Under the pieces are notes generated by a model. The model was not told the DNA's origin. It ran no database searches and worked only from the letters and a program-made list of their open reading frames with translations. From NCBI RefSeq assembly GCF_000294495.1, contig NC_018526.1, positions 310,001 through 374,000 on the forward strand: a stretch of DNA of 64,000 nt. Reading direction: 5' to 3'. Numbering within the stretch: position 1 is the first letter of the stretch; each line of letters begins with the position of its first letter. Source of the DNA: Streptococcus suis S735. GTDB taxonomy: Bacteria > Bacillota > Bacilli > Lactobacillales > Streptococcaceae. This document shows, piece by piece, positions 30,785 through 40,500 of this stretch. The position numbers were made by a program, and so were the translations under genes.

Positions 30785-32223
30785 TGAACTTTGAAACGAT
30801 TATTGGTCTAGAAGTCCATGTGGAGTTGAATACCAACTCGAAAATTTTCTCACCTTCATCTGCGCATTTTGGTGAGGATCCAAATGCCAATACCAACGTG
30901 ATTGACTGGTCTTTCCCTGGCGTCCTTCCTGTTCTTAATAAGGGTGTTGTGGATGCTGGTATTAAGGCTGCCTTGGCTTTGAACATGGACATTCACAAGG
31001 ACATGCACTTTGACCGCAAGAACTATTTCTATCCTGATAACCCTAAAGCCTATCAGATTTCTCAGTTTGACGAGCCGATTGGCTACAATGGCTGGATTGA
31101 GATTGAGCTAGAAGATGGTTCAACCAAGAAAATCCGTATCGAGCGTGCGCACTTGGAAGAGGATGCAGGTAAGAATACCCATGGGACAGACGGCTATTCT
31201 TATGTGGACCTCAACCGTCAGGGCGTGCCATTGATTGAGATTGTATCAGAAGCGGATATGCGTTCGCCTGAGGAGGCCTATGCCTACTTGACAGCCCTTA
31301 AAGAAATCATTCAGTACACTGGTATTTCAGATGTGAAGATGGAAGAGGGTTCTATGCGCGTGGATGCCAACATCTCTCTTCGTCCTTATGGTCAGGAGAA
31401 ATTCGGTACCAAGACTGAGTTGAAAAACCTCAACTCCTTCAACTATGTGCGCAAGGGCTTGCAGCATGAAGTAGAACGTCAGGCGAAAATCTTGCGTTCA
31501 GGTGGTCAAATCCAGCAGGAAACTCGTCGTTACGATGAATCTACTGGTGAAACCATTCTCATGCGTGTCAAGGAGGGTTCAGCTGACTACCGTTACTTCC
31601 CTGAGCCAGACCTGCCACTCTATGAGATTGATGATAGCTGGATTGAGGAAGTTCGTGCAGAATTGCCAGTCTTTCCAAAGGCTCGCCGTGCTCACTATGT
31701 AGAAAACTTGGGCTTGACCGCCTATGATGCAGGTCAATTGACGTCTACCAAGGCCTTGTCTGACTTCTTTGAAGCAGCGGTGGCAGCAGGTGGCGATGCC
31801 AAACAAGTTTCTAACTGGTTGCAGGGTGAAGTGGCTCAGTTCCTCAATGCTGAAGGTAAGACTATTGAGCAAATCGCCTTAACACCAGAAAACTTGGTTG
31901 AGATGATTGCCTTGATTGCGGATGGAACCATTTCATCTAAAATCGCCAAGAAAGTCTTTGTTCACTTGGCCAAAGAAGGTGGCTCTGCTAAGGCTTATGT
32001 TGAGAAGGCTGGTTTGGTGCAGATTTCAGACCCAGCAGTCCTCATTCCGATTATCCACCAAGTCTTTGCGGATAACGAAGCGGCTGTAGCTGACTTCAAG
32101 TCTGGCAAACGCAATGCAGACAAGGCTTTTACAGGTTTCTTGATGAAAGCAACCAAGGGACAAGCCAATCCACAAGTTGCACAACAACTCTTGGCTCAGG
32201 AATTGGCTAAGTTGTTGGATTAG
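30784..32223 (+). CDS. gatB: Asp-tRNA(Asn)/Glu-tRNA(Gln) amidotransferase subunit B
   Basis: A 479-residue kinase-like subunit that activates the misacylated tRNA with ATP and completes amidation. The N-terminus is [20 protein letters not shown]. The core has [17 protein letters not shown] and [10 protein letters not shown]. The C-terminal YqeY-like tail domain ends in [11 protein letters not shown]. Together with gatC and gatA it replaces a glutaminyl-tRNA synthetase, as is usual in Firmicutes; tRNA-Glu and tRNA-Asn genes occur in the same window. Confidence 0.97.
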   Translation: MNFETIIGLEVHVELNTNSKIFSPSSAHFGEDPNANTNVIDWSFPGVLPVLNKGVVDAGIKAALALNMDIHKDMHFDRKNYFYPDNPKAYQISQFDEPIGYNGWIEIELEDGSTKKIRIERAHLEEDAGKNTHGTDGYSYVDLNRQGVPLIEIVSEADMRSPEEAYAYLTALKEIIQYTGISDVKMEEGSMRVDANISLRPYGQEKFGTKTELKNLNSFNYVRKGLQHEVERQAKILRSGGQIQQETRRYDESTGETILMRVKEGSADYRYFPEPDLPLYEIDDSWIEEVRAELPVFPKARRAHYVENLGLTAYDAGQLTSTKALSDFFEAAVAAGGDAKQVSNWLQGEVAQFLNAEGKTIEQIALTPENLVEMIALIADGTISSKIAKKVFVHLAKEGGSAKAYVEKAGLVQISDPAVLIPIIHQVFADNEAAVADFKSGKRNADKAFTGFLMKATKGQANPQVAQQLLAQELAKLLD

Positions 32224-32251
32224 TTTTAAAACTATAGAAACTATAGAATAC

Positions 32252-32280
32252 AAAAATCACTCAAAAAGAGTGGTTTTTTG
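32252..32280 (+). terminator. Terminator of gatCAB
   Basis: The stem AAAATCACTC / GAGTGGTTTT with an AAAAA loop is followed by TTG. Confidence 0.85.
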
Positions 32281-32343
32281 TTGACTAAAATAATAATTAT
32301 TATTATCATCATGATATAAAGGTATGAGGGGGAATAAATAGAT

Positions 32344-33693
32344 ATGTCAAAAGACTTCGATGATTTTTTACGAGAACATGAGGAGAATGTCAATAAGTTA
32401 AAGAAACGTGATAAGGAAACTGAGTCGGATAAGGAAAGAGCAAGAGATGAATTTTCTAGAGATTATTCCAGGGTAATCTATTCTAATTCCTTTAGACGGC
32501 AACAAGGGAAAATGCAACTGTTTGCCGTTAATGGTAGAGCTTTTCACAGGAACAGGCTGACACATAGTTTTGAAGTGGCACAGATTGCAAGGGGGATTGT
32601 TGATTATTTGAAAAAAAATACATCTAATAATATTGATATAGATTTCAATTCGATGTCTGTCGTTGTTGAAACTGGTGCACTTGTACACGACATTGGCAAT
32701 CCCCCATTTGGTCATCATGGAGAAAGAATTTTAAATGATTTGGCAAAGGATATTGGTTTTGAAGGAAATGCCCAAGGGTTACGGGTATTAAAAAATATTG
32801 AAAAAAAGTCTCCAGATCATAAAGGCTTAAACTTAACATATAGAACCCTAGCTTCAATTCTAAAATATTATGTTCCATATAGAAAATCACGAAAGACTGA
32901 GAAGTTCATATACAAAGAAGATTATGAGGAATTTAAAAAGAGATTTAAAGAAATGGATGTGTTTGTGAGAACAATTGATGTTCAAATTGTTGATTTGGCA
33001 GATGAAATTGCTTATTGTGCACATGACTTGGAAGATGCATTGGCGAGTAACTACTTCACCATTGATCAATTTGTATTTTTGTTGGAACAGAAATTGGGAG
33101 AAGATCAAACATTAGAGGATTTTAAGGAATGGATTGAAGAGGCAAAAAATAAGGCAAAAAGAAGTAAATCCAATGATGATTATGATTTTTATTTTAGACG
33201 AGAATTGCTTTCTATTATTGTGAATAAATTCATTGAGGATATAGACATTGTAGAACTTAATGAAAAAGACAAGAAAAAATTAGGAACTGATCAGGATCAA
33301 GAACTAGGGCTCGGTCATTATAAAAAACTTGCTGGTGCATTGAAGAAAACAATTTTCGAAGGCGTAACAAATTCTGACGATATTATTTTATATGAAAATG
33401 TTGGGACGAAAGTGTTGACTAGATTATTTGCTTTATTCATGAATGAAGAATATAATCGGGAGAGTTTTTTGATGCCGATCGAATATCGATTTGAAAAAGA
33501 CGATACCCAAAGTGACAAGAAAAGAAAAGTACTAGATTATATTTCTGGCATGATGGACACTTACGCAATTGAGATGTATATAAAACATTTTGGTACAGAT
33601 CCGTTCTTAGAGAAATATGATGCAGCTATATTCAAGAAAGGAACTGGTAAAAAGCTAATAGAATGTTTAGCACAAAATTTCTTACATAAATAG
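32344..33693 (+). CDS. HD-domain deoxyguanosinetriphosphate triphosphohydrolase-like protein
   Basis: 449 residues. The HD-family metal site is visible: His in RNRLTHSFEVAQIARG, the HD pair at residues 115-116 in VHDIGNPPFGHHGE, and a distal Asp in DLADEIAYCAHDLEDAL. This arrangement matches Dgt-type dNTP triphosphohydrolases, which cleave dGTP to deoxyguanosine and tripolyphosphate. It is markedly more AT-rich and less codon-adapted than gatB or galK around it, has weak ribosome-binding sequence (AGGGGGAATA), and sits alone between terminators, which suggests horizontal acquisition. dNTP depletion by such enzymes is a known antiphage strategy in other bacteria; whether this one defends or only balances pools is open. 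Confidence 0.85.
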   Translation: MSKDFDDFLREHEENVNKLKKRDKETESDKERARDEFSRDYSRVIYSNSFRRQQGKMQLFAVNGRAFHRNRLTHSFEVAQIARGIVDYLKKNTSNNIDIDFNSMSVVVETGALVHDIGNPPFGHHGERILNDLAKDIGFEGNAQGLRVLKNIEKKSPDHKGLNLTYRTLASILKYYVPYRKSRKTEKFIYKEDYEEFKKRFKEMDVFVRTIDVQIVDLADEIAYCAHDLEDALASNYFTIDQFVFLLEQKLGEDQTLEDFKEWIEEAKNKAKRSKSNDDYDFYFRRELLSIIVNKFIEDIDIVELNEKDKKKLGTDQDQELGLGHYKKLAGALKKTIFEGVTNSDDIILYENVGTKVLTRLFALFMNEEYNRESFLMPIEYRFEKDDTQSDKKRKVLDYISGMMDTYAIEMYIKHFGTDPFLEKYDAAIFKKGTGKKLIECLAQNFLHK

Positions 33694-33703
33694 CCATATG
33701 TTT

Positions 33704-33744
33704 AAGAAAACCGAGAGTTCGTGTTGAATTCTCGGGTTTTCTTA
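33704..33744. terminator. Bidirectional terminator between the dGTPase-like gene and galR
   Basis: The stem AAGAAAACCGAGA / TCTCGGGTTTTCTT is A-rich on one side and T-rich on the other. Confidence 0.85.
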
Positions 33745-33751
33745 TGCACTT

Positions 33752-34750
33752 TTAGTAAGAACTCTCGCGTATTACCAGCTGGGTACCCAACTTAATCTTA
33801 CGGGGGTGGTGGGGCGTTGGACTTGTTATGATACGGTCCAGTAGCTGCATAGCTTCCTGGCCCATTTCCTCAGTGAAGACGCTGATGGAAGACAGGGCTG
33901 GATAGACTTGGCGCGTGATGGCTGTATCGTTAAAGGTGATGAGTTGGATTCTATCTGGCACTGCGATTTGACGTTCTTGTAAAGCACGCAGGGCACCGAC
34001 AGCCAGAGTATCGTTTGCCATGAAAAAGGCAGGGGGTAGCTTGTCGCCTAGGTCCTCAATAGCCTGGCTCATCAGCTCATATCCCGACTGGGTGGAGAAT
34101 TTTCCTTGATAGATGTAGTCTTCTTGGAGCATGCCCAAGGTGTCTAGGTAGTCACGAAAGGCAGTCAGGCGGGGGTCTGTTGGCAGTTGGTGTCCATCTG
34201 TGGTTTCTTCCTGTCCGACTAGGAGTCCAATATCAGTCAGACCTTGTGAATGGAAGTGGTCGATAACTGTCTGAACAGAGTGTTCAAAGTCAGTTGTGAC
34301 GCAGGAGAATCCCTCGGTCAGCGTATCAGAGTCCACAAAAATGATTTTAGAAGACAGGCTAGATAGCTCTGCTATTTGTCCAGAAGAAAATTTGCCAACT
34401 GCGATGATGCCGTCCACTTCTTGGAGGAGGGGATTGGTCAGGTCGTTGAAGGAGCGGACGATTTGGTAGCCGAGTAAGCTGGCGGTATGCTCAATACTGG
34501 CCCGAATGGAGTAGTAGTAGAGGTCGGCCAGCTCTTCGCTCTCGGTGTACCACTGAACAATACCGATGGTGCCTTTTTGTTGAGGTGCTTGTTTTTTGAT
34601 GTGCTTGGTGTAGCCCAATTCCTGTGCCAAGTTGAAAATGCGGTCGCGGGTTTCTTGGCTGACGGATAGGGTCAGGTCTCCCTTGAGAACGCGGGAAACG
34701 GTGGCAGAGGAAAGGTGGGCTTGTTTTGCTATGTCTTTGATTGTAACCAT
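33752..34750 (-). CDS. galR: LacI-family galactose operon repressor
   Basis: 332 residues. N-terminal LacI helix-turn-helix TIKDIAKQAHLSSATVSRVLKG, by position residues 3-24, followed by a periplasmic-binding-protein-like effector domain (GTIGIVQWY ... IIFVDSDT ... PPAFFMANDTLAVGALRAL). It is divergent from galKT and most likely represses that operon and itself until galactose is present. An open frame extends 15 codons upstream, but AGGAGA spaced 6 nt from ATG at 34750 and the family N-terminus fix the start. Confidence 0.92.
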   Translation of the reverse strand: MVTIKDIAKQAHLSSATVSRVLKGDLTLSVSQETRDRIFNLAQELGYTKHIKKQAPQQKGTIGIVQWYTESEELADLYYYSIRASIEHTASLLGYQIVRSFNDLTNPLLQEVDGIIAVGKFSSGQIAELSSLSSKIIFVDSDTLTEGFSCVTTDFEHSVQTVIDHFHSQGLTDIGLLVGQEETTDGHQLPTDPRLTAFRDYLDTLGMLQEDYIYQGKFSTQSGYELMSQAIEDLGDKLPPAFFMANDTLAVGALRALQERQIAVPDRIQLITFNDTAITRQVYPALSSISVFTEEMGQEAMQLLDRIITSPTPHHPRKIKLGTQLVIRESSY

Positions 34751-34820
34751 GTTCTTCTCCTGTTTATTTGTCTCTAGTATAGCATAAAAAAACAAAATTA
34801 GTAAAAATTTAGTAAAAATA

Positions 34821-34866
34821 TTGACTTTTAAATTGTTGAGTTGTACAATAAAAGAAAACGATTACA
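34821..34866 (+). promoter_or_regulatory. galK promoter with a LacI/CcpA-type operator
   Basis: TTGACT (34821-34826), 17-bp spacer, TACAAT (34844-34849). AGAAAACGATTACA (34853-34866) fits the cre/LacI-family pattern TGNAARCGNWWWCA at 13 of 14 positions, just after the -10. GalR or CcpA bound there would block initiation. The direct repeat TTAGTAAAAAT (near 34800 and 34810) is a possible second GalR contact. Confidence 0.75.
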
Positions 34867-34883
34867 AAATCTAGGAGGTTCTT

Positions 34884-36056
34884 ATGAACACAGAACAACT
34901 CAAGCAGGCCTTTCTCGATGTGTTTGGTCAAGAGGCAGATGCGACTTTCTTCTCACCAGGTCGGATTAATTTGATTGGTGAGCACACGGACTACAATGGT
35001 GGTCATGTCTTTCCAGCGGCTATTACCTTGGGGACCTACGGGGCTGCTCGCAAACGTGATGACCAAGTTTTGCGTTTCTATTCCGCAAACTTTGAAGAAC
35101 TTGGAATTATCGAAGTGGATTTGAACAATCTGGTCTTTGATAAGGCGGATAACTGGACCAACTATGCCAAGGGGGTTCTCAAATTCTTGAAAGAAGCAGG
35201 GCATGTCATTGATACAGGGATGGAAGTCTTTGTTTACGGTAACATTCCAAACGGTTCAGGCTTGTCATCATCAGCTTCCTTGGAACTCTTGATTGGCATT
35301 ATCGCAGAAGAGTTGTATGGACTTGAATTGACTCGACTTGATTTGGTGAAAATTGGGAAACAAACGGAAAATCACTTTATTGGTGTCAATTCTGGGATCA
35401 TGGACCAGTTTGCGATCGGTATGGGAGCAGATAATCGGGCGATTTATCTAGATACCAATAGCTTGGAGTATGAATTGGTACCGCTAGATTTGGGTGACCA
35501 TGTGATTGTGATCATGAACACCAACAAACGCCGTGAATTGGCAGATTCTAAGTACAATGAACGTCGCGCAGAATGTGAAAAAGCAGTGGAAGAATTGAAT
35601 GCTGTCCTGAACATTCAAACTCTGGGAGAATTGGATGAATGGACCTTTGATCAATATAGTTATTTGATTAAGGATGAAAATCGTATCAAGCGTGCCCGCC
35701 ATGCTGTTTTGGAAAATCAACGGACCTTGCAGGCTCGTAAGGCCTTGGAAGAAGGAGATTTGGCTACCTTTGGTCGTCTGGTCAATGCTTCCCATGTTTC
35801 CTTGGAACATGATTATGAAGTGACAGGTTTGGAATTGGATACCTTGGCTCACACAGCTTGGGAGCAAGAAGGAGTTCTTGGTGCTCGGATGACAGGAGCT
35901 GGCTTCGGTGGCTGTGGTATTGCCATTGTCCACAAGGATAAGGTGGAAGCCTTCAAAGAAAATGTCGGCAAGACCTATACAGAGGTTGTGGGCTATGCAC
36001 CAAGCTTCTATGTAGCGGAGATTGCTGGAGGCTCTCGCGTTTTATCTCGAAAATAG
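34884..36056 (+). CDS. galK: Galactokinase
   Basis: A 390-residue GHMP kinase converting alpha-D-galactose and ATP to galactose-1-phosphate (Leloir pathway). The galactokinase signature [16 protein letters not shown] (about residues 27-42) and the GHMP ATP-binding motif [13 protein letters not shown] (about 123-135) are both present, with the third motif [11 protein letters not shown] near the C-terminus. AGGAGG precedes the ATG. The next gene, galT, begins 9 bp after its stop. Confidence 0.98.
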   Translation: MNTEQLKQAFLDVFGQEADATFFSPGRINLIGEHTDYNGGHVFPAAITLGTYGAARKRDDQVLRFYSANFEELGIIEVDLNNLVFDKADNWTNYAKGVLKFLKEAGHVIDTGMEVFVYGNIPNGSGLSSSASLELLIGIIAEELYGLELTRLDLVKIGKQTENHFIGVNSGIMDQFAIGMGADNRAIYLDTNSLEYELVPLDLGDHVIVIMNTNKRRELADSKYNERRAECEKAVEELNAVLNIQTLGELDEWTFDQYSYLIKDENRIKRARHAVLENQRTLQARKALEEGDLATFGRLVNASHVSLEHDYEVTGLELDTLAHTAWEQEGVLGARMTGAGFGGCGIAIVHKDKVEAFKENVGKTYTEVVGYAPSFYVAEIAGGSRVLSRK

Positions 36057-36065
36057 ATTGGAGAA

Positions 36066-37547
36066 ATGATGACAGGATTGGTGGATCGTTTTGTTGAGCA
36101 GGTTATTGCCAACAGTGATTTTGAGGAAATGGATGCTATCTACCTGCGAAATCGGGTCTTGGCTTTGGTGGGAGACCAGGTTCTGACTGTTCAAACAGAT
36201 TTAGAGGACTTGATTGAATTAAAAGATGAACTATTGGCACATGGAGTTCGAACTGGTTTTGTGGGTGAATTGCTGGAAGAGCAGGACATGGTTGGGTCTT
36301 GTTTGATGGATTTGATGACACCGAGTCCGAGTCAGGTCAATCGTGATTTTTGGCAGACCTATCAGGATAGTCCAGAGCAAGCGATTAGTGACTTTTATGA
36401 ATTGAGCAAACGTAATGACTATATCAAGATGGCTGCGATTGCGAAAAATATCTATTATCCAGTTTCGACAGAGTATGGGGATTTGGAAATCACGATCAAT
36501 CTGTCCAAACCTGAGAAGGATCCCAAGTCTATTGCAGCTGCTACGAAAGCTGAAGCAAGCAATTATCCCAAATGCCTACTCTGCATGGAAAATGAGGGCT
36601 ATCAGGGACGGATTAATCATCCTGCACGCGCCAACCACCGCATTATTCGCTTGGAGCTTGGACAGGAAAAGTGGGGCTTCCAGTATTCGCCCTATGCTTA
36701 CTACAATGAACATGCTATTTTCCTAAATCAGGAACATGTGCCGATGGTTATTAGTCCGCGAACTTTTGAGCAGCTCTTGGACTTGTTGGATTTGTTGCCA
36801 GGTTATTTTGTCGGTTCCAACTCTGACCTCCCTATCTCGGGTGGCTCTATCTTGACCCACAATCACTATCAGGGTGGGCGGCACAGTTTTGCCATGGATC
36901 AGGCGCCGATAGAACACCAGCTGGTCTTCGAAGGCTTTGAGTCAGTTTCGGCTGGCATTGTCAAATGGCCCATGTCGGTGATTCGCTTGAGTTCAGCAGA
37001 CAAACCGTCGCTTCTTGGTTTAGCGGCTAAGATTTTGGAAAAATGGCGGAGCTACTCAGATGATAGCGTTCAGATTAAGGCTGAGACAGATGGAACACCC
37101 CATCATACGATTACCCCAATTGCTCGGAAACGAGGCGATTTGTACGAGCTGGATTTGGTTCTCCGCGATAATCAAACTTCAGAAGAGTTTCCAGATGGCA
37201 TCTATCATCCACATCCAGATGTGCAACATATCAAGAAAGAAAATATCGGCTTGATTGAGGTAATGGGCTTGGCGATTTTACCCCCACGCTTGAAGGCAGA
37301 ATTGGCTGAAGTAGAAAAATTCTTACTGGGTCAAGATAGTCAGGTGGCTGACTATCATCAGCCTTGGGCGGAAAGCCTGAAAACAGCTCACCCAGATGTG
37401 ACGGAAGAAACTGTCGAACAAGTAGTTCGTGAGTCAGTGGGACAAATCTTTGCGCGTGTATTGGAAGATGCAGGGGTCTACAAACGTACTCCAGAAGGAC
37501 AGGCAGCCTTTCTACGATTCGTAGAATTTGTAGGTTTAGCAACATAA
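36066..37547 (+). CDS. galT: UDP-glucose--hexose-1-phosphate uridylyltransferase, class II
   Basis: A 493-residue enzyme of the Firmicute class II GalT type, much longer than the class I enzyme (about 350). It exchanges UMP between UDP-glucose and galactose-1-phosphate. Recognisable segments include [14 protein letters not shown], the substrate-site NHPARANHR and HNHYQGGRH, which carries the His motif. It starts ATGATG; either codon could be used. galE is not adjacent, so UDP-galactose epimerisation must be encoded elsewhere. Confidence 0.97.
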   Translation: MMTGLVDRFVEQVIANSDFEEMDAIYLRNRVLALVGDQVLTVQTDLEDLIELKDELLAHGVRTGFVGELLEEQDMVGSCLMDLMTPSPSQVNRDFWQTYQDSPEQAISDFYELSKRNDYIKMAAIAKNIYYPVSTEYGDLEITINLSKPEKDPKSIAAATKAEASNYPKCLLCMENEGYQGRINHPARANHRIIRLELGQEKWGFQYSPYAYYNEHAIFLNQEHVPMVISPRTFEQLLDLLDLLPGYFVGSNSDLPISGGSILTHNHYQGGRHSFAMDQAPIEHQLVFEGFESVSAGIVKWPMSVIRLSSADKPSLLGLAAKILEKWRSYSDDSVQIKAETDGTPHHTITPIARKRGDLYELDLVLRDNQTSEEFPDGIYHPHPDVQHIKKENIGLIEVMGLAILPPRLKAELAEVEKFLLGQDSQVADYHQPWAESLKTAHPDVTEETVEQVVRESVGQIFARVLEDAGVYKRTPEGQAAFLRFVEFVGLAT

Positions 37548-37554
37548 ATGTAAG

Positions 37555-37584
37555 AAAGAGTGGGACGGTGTCCTGCTCTTTTTG
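37555..37584 (+). terminator. Terminator of galKT
   Basis: The stem AAAGAGTGGGAC / GTCCTGCTCTTT is followed by TT. Confidence 0.85.
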
Positions 37585-37619
37585 GTATAATGGAAGTATT
37601 CACAGTGTGAGAAGGAGAT

Positions 37620-38531
37620 ATGATGGCGGAAAAGAGATTGGGGACACTGATTACAGTAATAGCAGGTATAGCCTGGGGCTTGTCTGGAGTGAGTGGACAG
37701 TACTTGATGTCTCGTGGTGTTTCAGTGGATATGATTACCTCCCTGCGTTTGTTGGTGTCGGGACTCTTTCTCGTTGGCCTGGCTTATGCTACAGCGAAAG
37801 AACAGCTATTGGCAGTTTTGAAAGATAAAAATGCCTTGCTAGGAATTTTTATCTTTGCCATGCTTGGCTTAGTTCTTAATCAGACAGCCTATTTACAAGC
37901 CATCTATCATACCAATGCGGGAACGGCTACTGTTCTACAATATCTCTGTCCTATTTTGGTTTTGGCATATACCTGTTTGAAAAATAGGGAAAAACCATCA
38001 GGGATTGAGTTGATTTCAATTATCTTAGCTATAGCAGGCACTTTTTTGATTGCGACTCATGGCAAATTAGATGAATTGGCAGTGACTCCAATCGGTTTGT
38101 TCTGGGGAATCTTCTCAGCCTTTACTTATGCGCTATATATTATTTTGCCAGGTAAATTGATTCGTCAATACGGCAGTATAACGGTGATTGGTTTAGGGAT
38201 GTTAATGGGTGGTTTTGTAGTCACGCTTGGTTTGCAAACTTGGCAGCATCGTCTTCCTATTGATGGTGGAAGTTTCCTGGGCCTGTTAGGTATTGTCGGA
38301 GTCGGGACGATTTTTGCCTATACTGCCTTTCTTAAAGGCGTCAGTATGGTTGGTCCTGTCAATGGCAGTCTTTTGGCCTCGATTGAGCCGATTGCATCTG
38401 TCTTTTTTGCAGTATGGTTGGTCAATGAACAATTTTATGCAATTGATTTTGTTGGAATGTTGTTGATTTTACTTGCTGTTTTGCTTATTTCTTTAAAAGA
38501 TATATTGGTTGCCCAAAAGAGTATTGGTTAA
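37620..38531 (+). CDS. EamA/DMT-family transporter
   Basis: A 303-residue integral membrane protein with about ten predicted helices in two EamA repeats (residues about 8-140 and 155-290). The first repeat begins GTLITVIAGIAWGLSGVSGQYL, by position residues 7-28, and the second repeat has GLFWGIFSAFTYALYI. The drug/metabolite-transporter superfamily exports amino acids, nucleotides or drugs; nothing here defines the substrate. GAAGGAG serves either of two adjacent ATG codons (37620, 37623). A TATAAT at 37586-37591 immediately after the galT terminator is the likely -10. Confidence 0.85.
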   Translation: MMAEKRLGTLITVIAGIAWGLSGVSGQYLMSRGVSVDMITSLRLLVSGLFLVGLAYATAKEQLLAVLKDKNALLGIFIFAMLGLVLNQTAYLQAIYHTNAGTATVLQYLCPILVLAYTCLKNREKPSGIELISIILAIAGTFLIATHGKLDELAVTPIGLFWGIFSAFTYALYIILPGKLIRQYGSITVIGLGMLMGGFVVTLGLQTWQHRLPIDGGSFLGLLGIVGVGTIFAYTAFLKGVSMVGPVNGSLLASIEPIASVFFAVWLVNEQFYAIDFVGMLLILLAVLLISLKDILVAQKSIG

Positions 38532-38545
38532 TATACTCTTTTTTG
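38518..38545 (+). terminator. Terminator overlapping the end of the EamA gene
   Basis: AAGAGTAT and ATATACTCTT arms are followed by TTTTG; the stop codon lies in the loop. Confidence 0.75.
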
Positions 38546-38578
38546 TTATACTAAAGAAAAAACTTGAAAGGAATAAAG

Positions 38579-39208
38579 ATGATTAAAGAATTTTGTTCCG
38601 AAAATCATGTAGGTGTGATGAAGGCCCTATCCCTAGGAGCTAAACGGATTGAGCTCTGTGATAATTTGGCAGTCGGAGGGACGACGCCGAGTTATGGAGT
38701 GGTCAAACATGTTTGTCAACTGGCCCATGAGAATGAAGCCACAGTCATGACCATGATTCGCCCTCGCGGTGGAGATTTTTGCTACGATAAAGCAGAGGTT
38801 GAAATGATGGTTGAAGCTTGTAAAGCAGCGATTGAACTGGGGGCAGATGGTCTGGTTTATGGTTTGTTAACCGAGGAAAATTGGTTGGACGAACCAGCCT
38901 TGGAAAGACTGTTTGCTGTTTCGCAGGACTGTCAGATTGTCTTTCACATGGCTTTTGACCAAATTCCTCGCGAACGCCAATTCGAGGCTCTTGATTGGCT
39001 GGTAGAACATGGAGTGACACGGATTTTGATGCGTGGGAGTCTGACAGGGTCTGCCTTGAACAATGTGGAATGGTTACAGGAAATTGTCGCCTATGCACAA
39101 GGTAAAATTGAGATTTTGATTGGTGGAGGATTGACTGTGGACAATGTGCCAACGTTATTAGAAGCATTACCAATCAATCAAGTACATGGAACGAGATTAT
39201 TTTGGTAA
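38579..39208 (+). CDS. cutC: CutC-family TIM-barrel protein
   Basis: 209 residues, beginning MIKEFCSENH, with SLGAKRIELCDNLAVGGTTPS, by position residues 17-37, and MIRPRGGDFCY. These are CutC hallmarks. CutC was first linked to copper tolerance in E. coli, but later work attributes that phenotype to a nearby small RNA, so the biochemical role is uncertain. An in-frame TTG lies upstream at 38564 within the ribosome-binding region; GAAAGG spaced 7 nt from ATG supports 38579. The protein is shorter than the E. coli homologue but complete at both ends. Confidence 0.85.
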   Translation: MIKEFCSENHVGVMKALSLGAKRIELCDNLAVGGTTPSYGVVKHVCQLAHENEATVMTMIRPRGGDFCYDKAEVEMMVEACKAAIELGADGLVYGLLTEENWLDEPALERLFAVSQDCQIVFHMAFDQIPRERQFEALDWLVEHGVTRILMRGSLTGSALNNVEWLQEIVAYAQGKIEILIGGGLTVDNVPTLLEALPINQVHGTRLFW

Positions 39209-39378
39209 GGTAGCTTTGAAAGTGAAATAAATTACAGAGTAATAATCGAAGTTTATTCAGAAATGTTTAGAAGTTAAGGTTTGTTTAAGCATTGGAAGAT
39301 ACAATATATTTATTCTTTTTCATATAATCTCCACGGAAGCAGTCGACATGTTCGGCTGTTTTCATTTTTGTTTGTTAA
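39209..39378. other. Intergenic stretch with one hairpin
   Basis: AT-rich sequence without a credible gene. An imperfect hairpin GAAGCAGTCGA / TCGGCTGTTTTC followed by ATTTTTG (about 39335-39370) may terminate the cutC transcript. Confidence 0.45.
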
Positions 39379-39789
39379 AGTCCGGTATACAGACTAGAAA
39401 CTGCTGCGTCTCTATTGAATCCCCTACGTAAAGAATTGAGAACTGTGGCTGTTGAGGTGAGTGATTTAGCTTTGGACTATGCTGTTCGTTTAGCCCAATC
39501 CTTGAATAGTACTTTGCGTTATCATAATTATGATAGCTTGATTGCCATTGCTAAAACCAAAGGAGTAGAACCGAAAGGTAAGGATTGTCAATCATTTTCA
39601 GAGTACAGACAGCGTTACAGTCTCTATGATGCTAAGAAGTTAATTTATCGCGCTCTCGCGTGGCGTCTATTCGATGATAGTCATGCAGATTATGGACATG
39701 CTCTTACCATTTTGGGGTTGGATGAGGATGAGTCAGGAGTAGAGCAAATCGGTTTTGCTTTTTCAAAATTTACTCTTGATATTGATTGA
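39379..39789 (+). CDS. Hypothetical protein or gene remnant
   Basis: The frame is open from 39379. The first possible start is TTG 39415 (124 residues), without a ribosome binding site. The product reads as a genuine soluble helical protein rather than noise (for example LDYAVRLAQSLN, DAKKLIYRALAWRLFDD, HALTILGLDEDE). I do not recognise the family. The lack of a start signal suggests that a 5' part has been lost. It is followed by a terminator-like hairpin (39882-39905) before yqeG, so it does not appear to be part of the yqe operon. Confidence 0.4.
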   Translation, partial: SPVYRLETAASLLNPLRKELRTVAVEVSDLALDYAVRLAQSLNSTLRYHNYDSLIAIAKTKGVEPKGKDCQSFSEYRQRYSLYDAKKLIYRALAWRLFDDSHADYGHALTILGLDEDESGVEQIGFAFSKFTLDID

Positions 39790-39881
39790 TTGCTAACCCA
39801 TATGATTTTCATTCCGAAAGATTGGATTTTGGAAGAAGGTCAGATTTAATTCACAACTACCATTACATTACCTCCAGAAGG

Positions 39882-39906
39882 CACTCGGTTGATCCGAGTG
39901 TTTTCT
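39882..39906 (+). terminator. Terminator upstream of yqeG
   Basis: CACTCGG-TTGAT-CCGAGTG is followed by TTTTCTG. Confidence 0.7.
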
Positions 39907-39972
39907 GCTATCGATTCGCATTTTTCTTAGAAAAATGGTATAATTATCTGATAAAAAACTTTGGAGACGACA

Positions 39973-40500
39973 GTGAGTTTAGAAAATTACATGCCGGATT
40001 TTGCCTTGGAAAAGGCTTATGACGTGACCGTCGAAAGCTTGAAAAAACATGGCATAAAAGTAGTGTTTGTTGACTTGGATAATACCTTGATTGCTTGGAA
40101 TAATCCCGATGGTACGCCAGAGATGCGCCAGTGGTTACATGATTTGCAGGACGCAGGTATTCCTGTTGTGGTGGTGTCTAACAATAAATACGAACGTGTC
40201 AAACGGGCGGTTGAAAAATTTGGGATTGAATTTGAAGCCTTCGCTCTCAAGCCTTTCACCTTTGGGATTAACCGTGCTTTGAAACGCTTTGATGTCCAGC
40301 CGTATGAGGTAATTATGATTGGCGATCAGCTGATGACGGATATTCGGGCTGCTAAGCGAGCTGGTCTCAAGTCTGTCTTGGTCAAACCCTTGATAAAGAC
40401 GGACTCTATCAATACGCAGATTAACCGTTGGCGTGAGCGACGGACTATGAAAAAAATCATCGCTAAATATGGAGCGATAGACTACAAGAGGGAGATGTAA
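39973..40500 (+). CDS. yqeG: YqeG family HAD-IIIA phosphatase
   Basis: 175 residues. HAD motif I is VFVDLDNTLIAWN (nucleophile Asp), motif II VVVSNNK, motif III Lys in FALKPF, and motif IV MIGDQLMTDIRAA. It belongs to the HAD-IIIA branch that also includes the mitochondrial phosphatidylglycerophosphate phosphatase GEP4; a related activity or a ribosome-linked role are both proposed. GGAG at 39963-39966 points to GTG at 39973 rather than TTG at 39961. It abuts yqeH with no gap. Confidence 0.9.
   Translation: MSLENYMPDFALEKAYDVTVESLKKHGIKVVFVDLDNTLIAWNNPDGTPEMRQWLHDLQDAGIPVVVVSNNKYERVKRAVEKFGIEFEAFALKPFTFGINRALKRFDVQPYEVIMIGDQLMTDIRAAKRAGLKSVLVKPLIKTDSINTQINRWRERRTMKKIIAKYGAIDYKREM

Noticed and set aside
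39786..40022. A 78-residue frame before and into yqeG
   Set aside because: It overlaps the terminator and the yqeG start, lacks a ribosome binding site, and yqeG is a clear family member in another frame.
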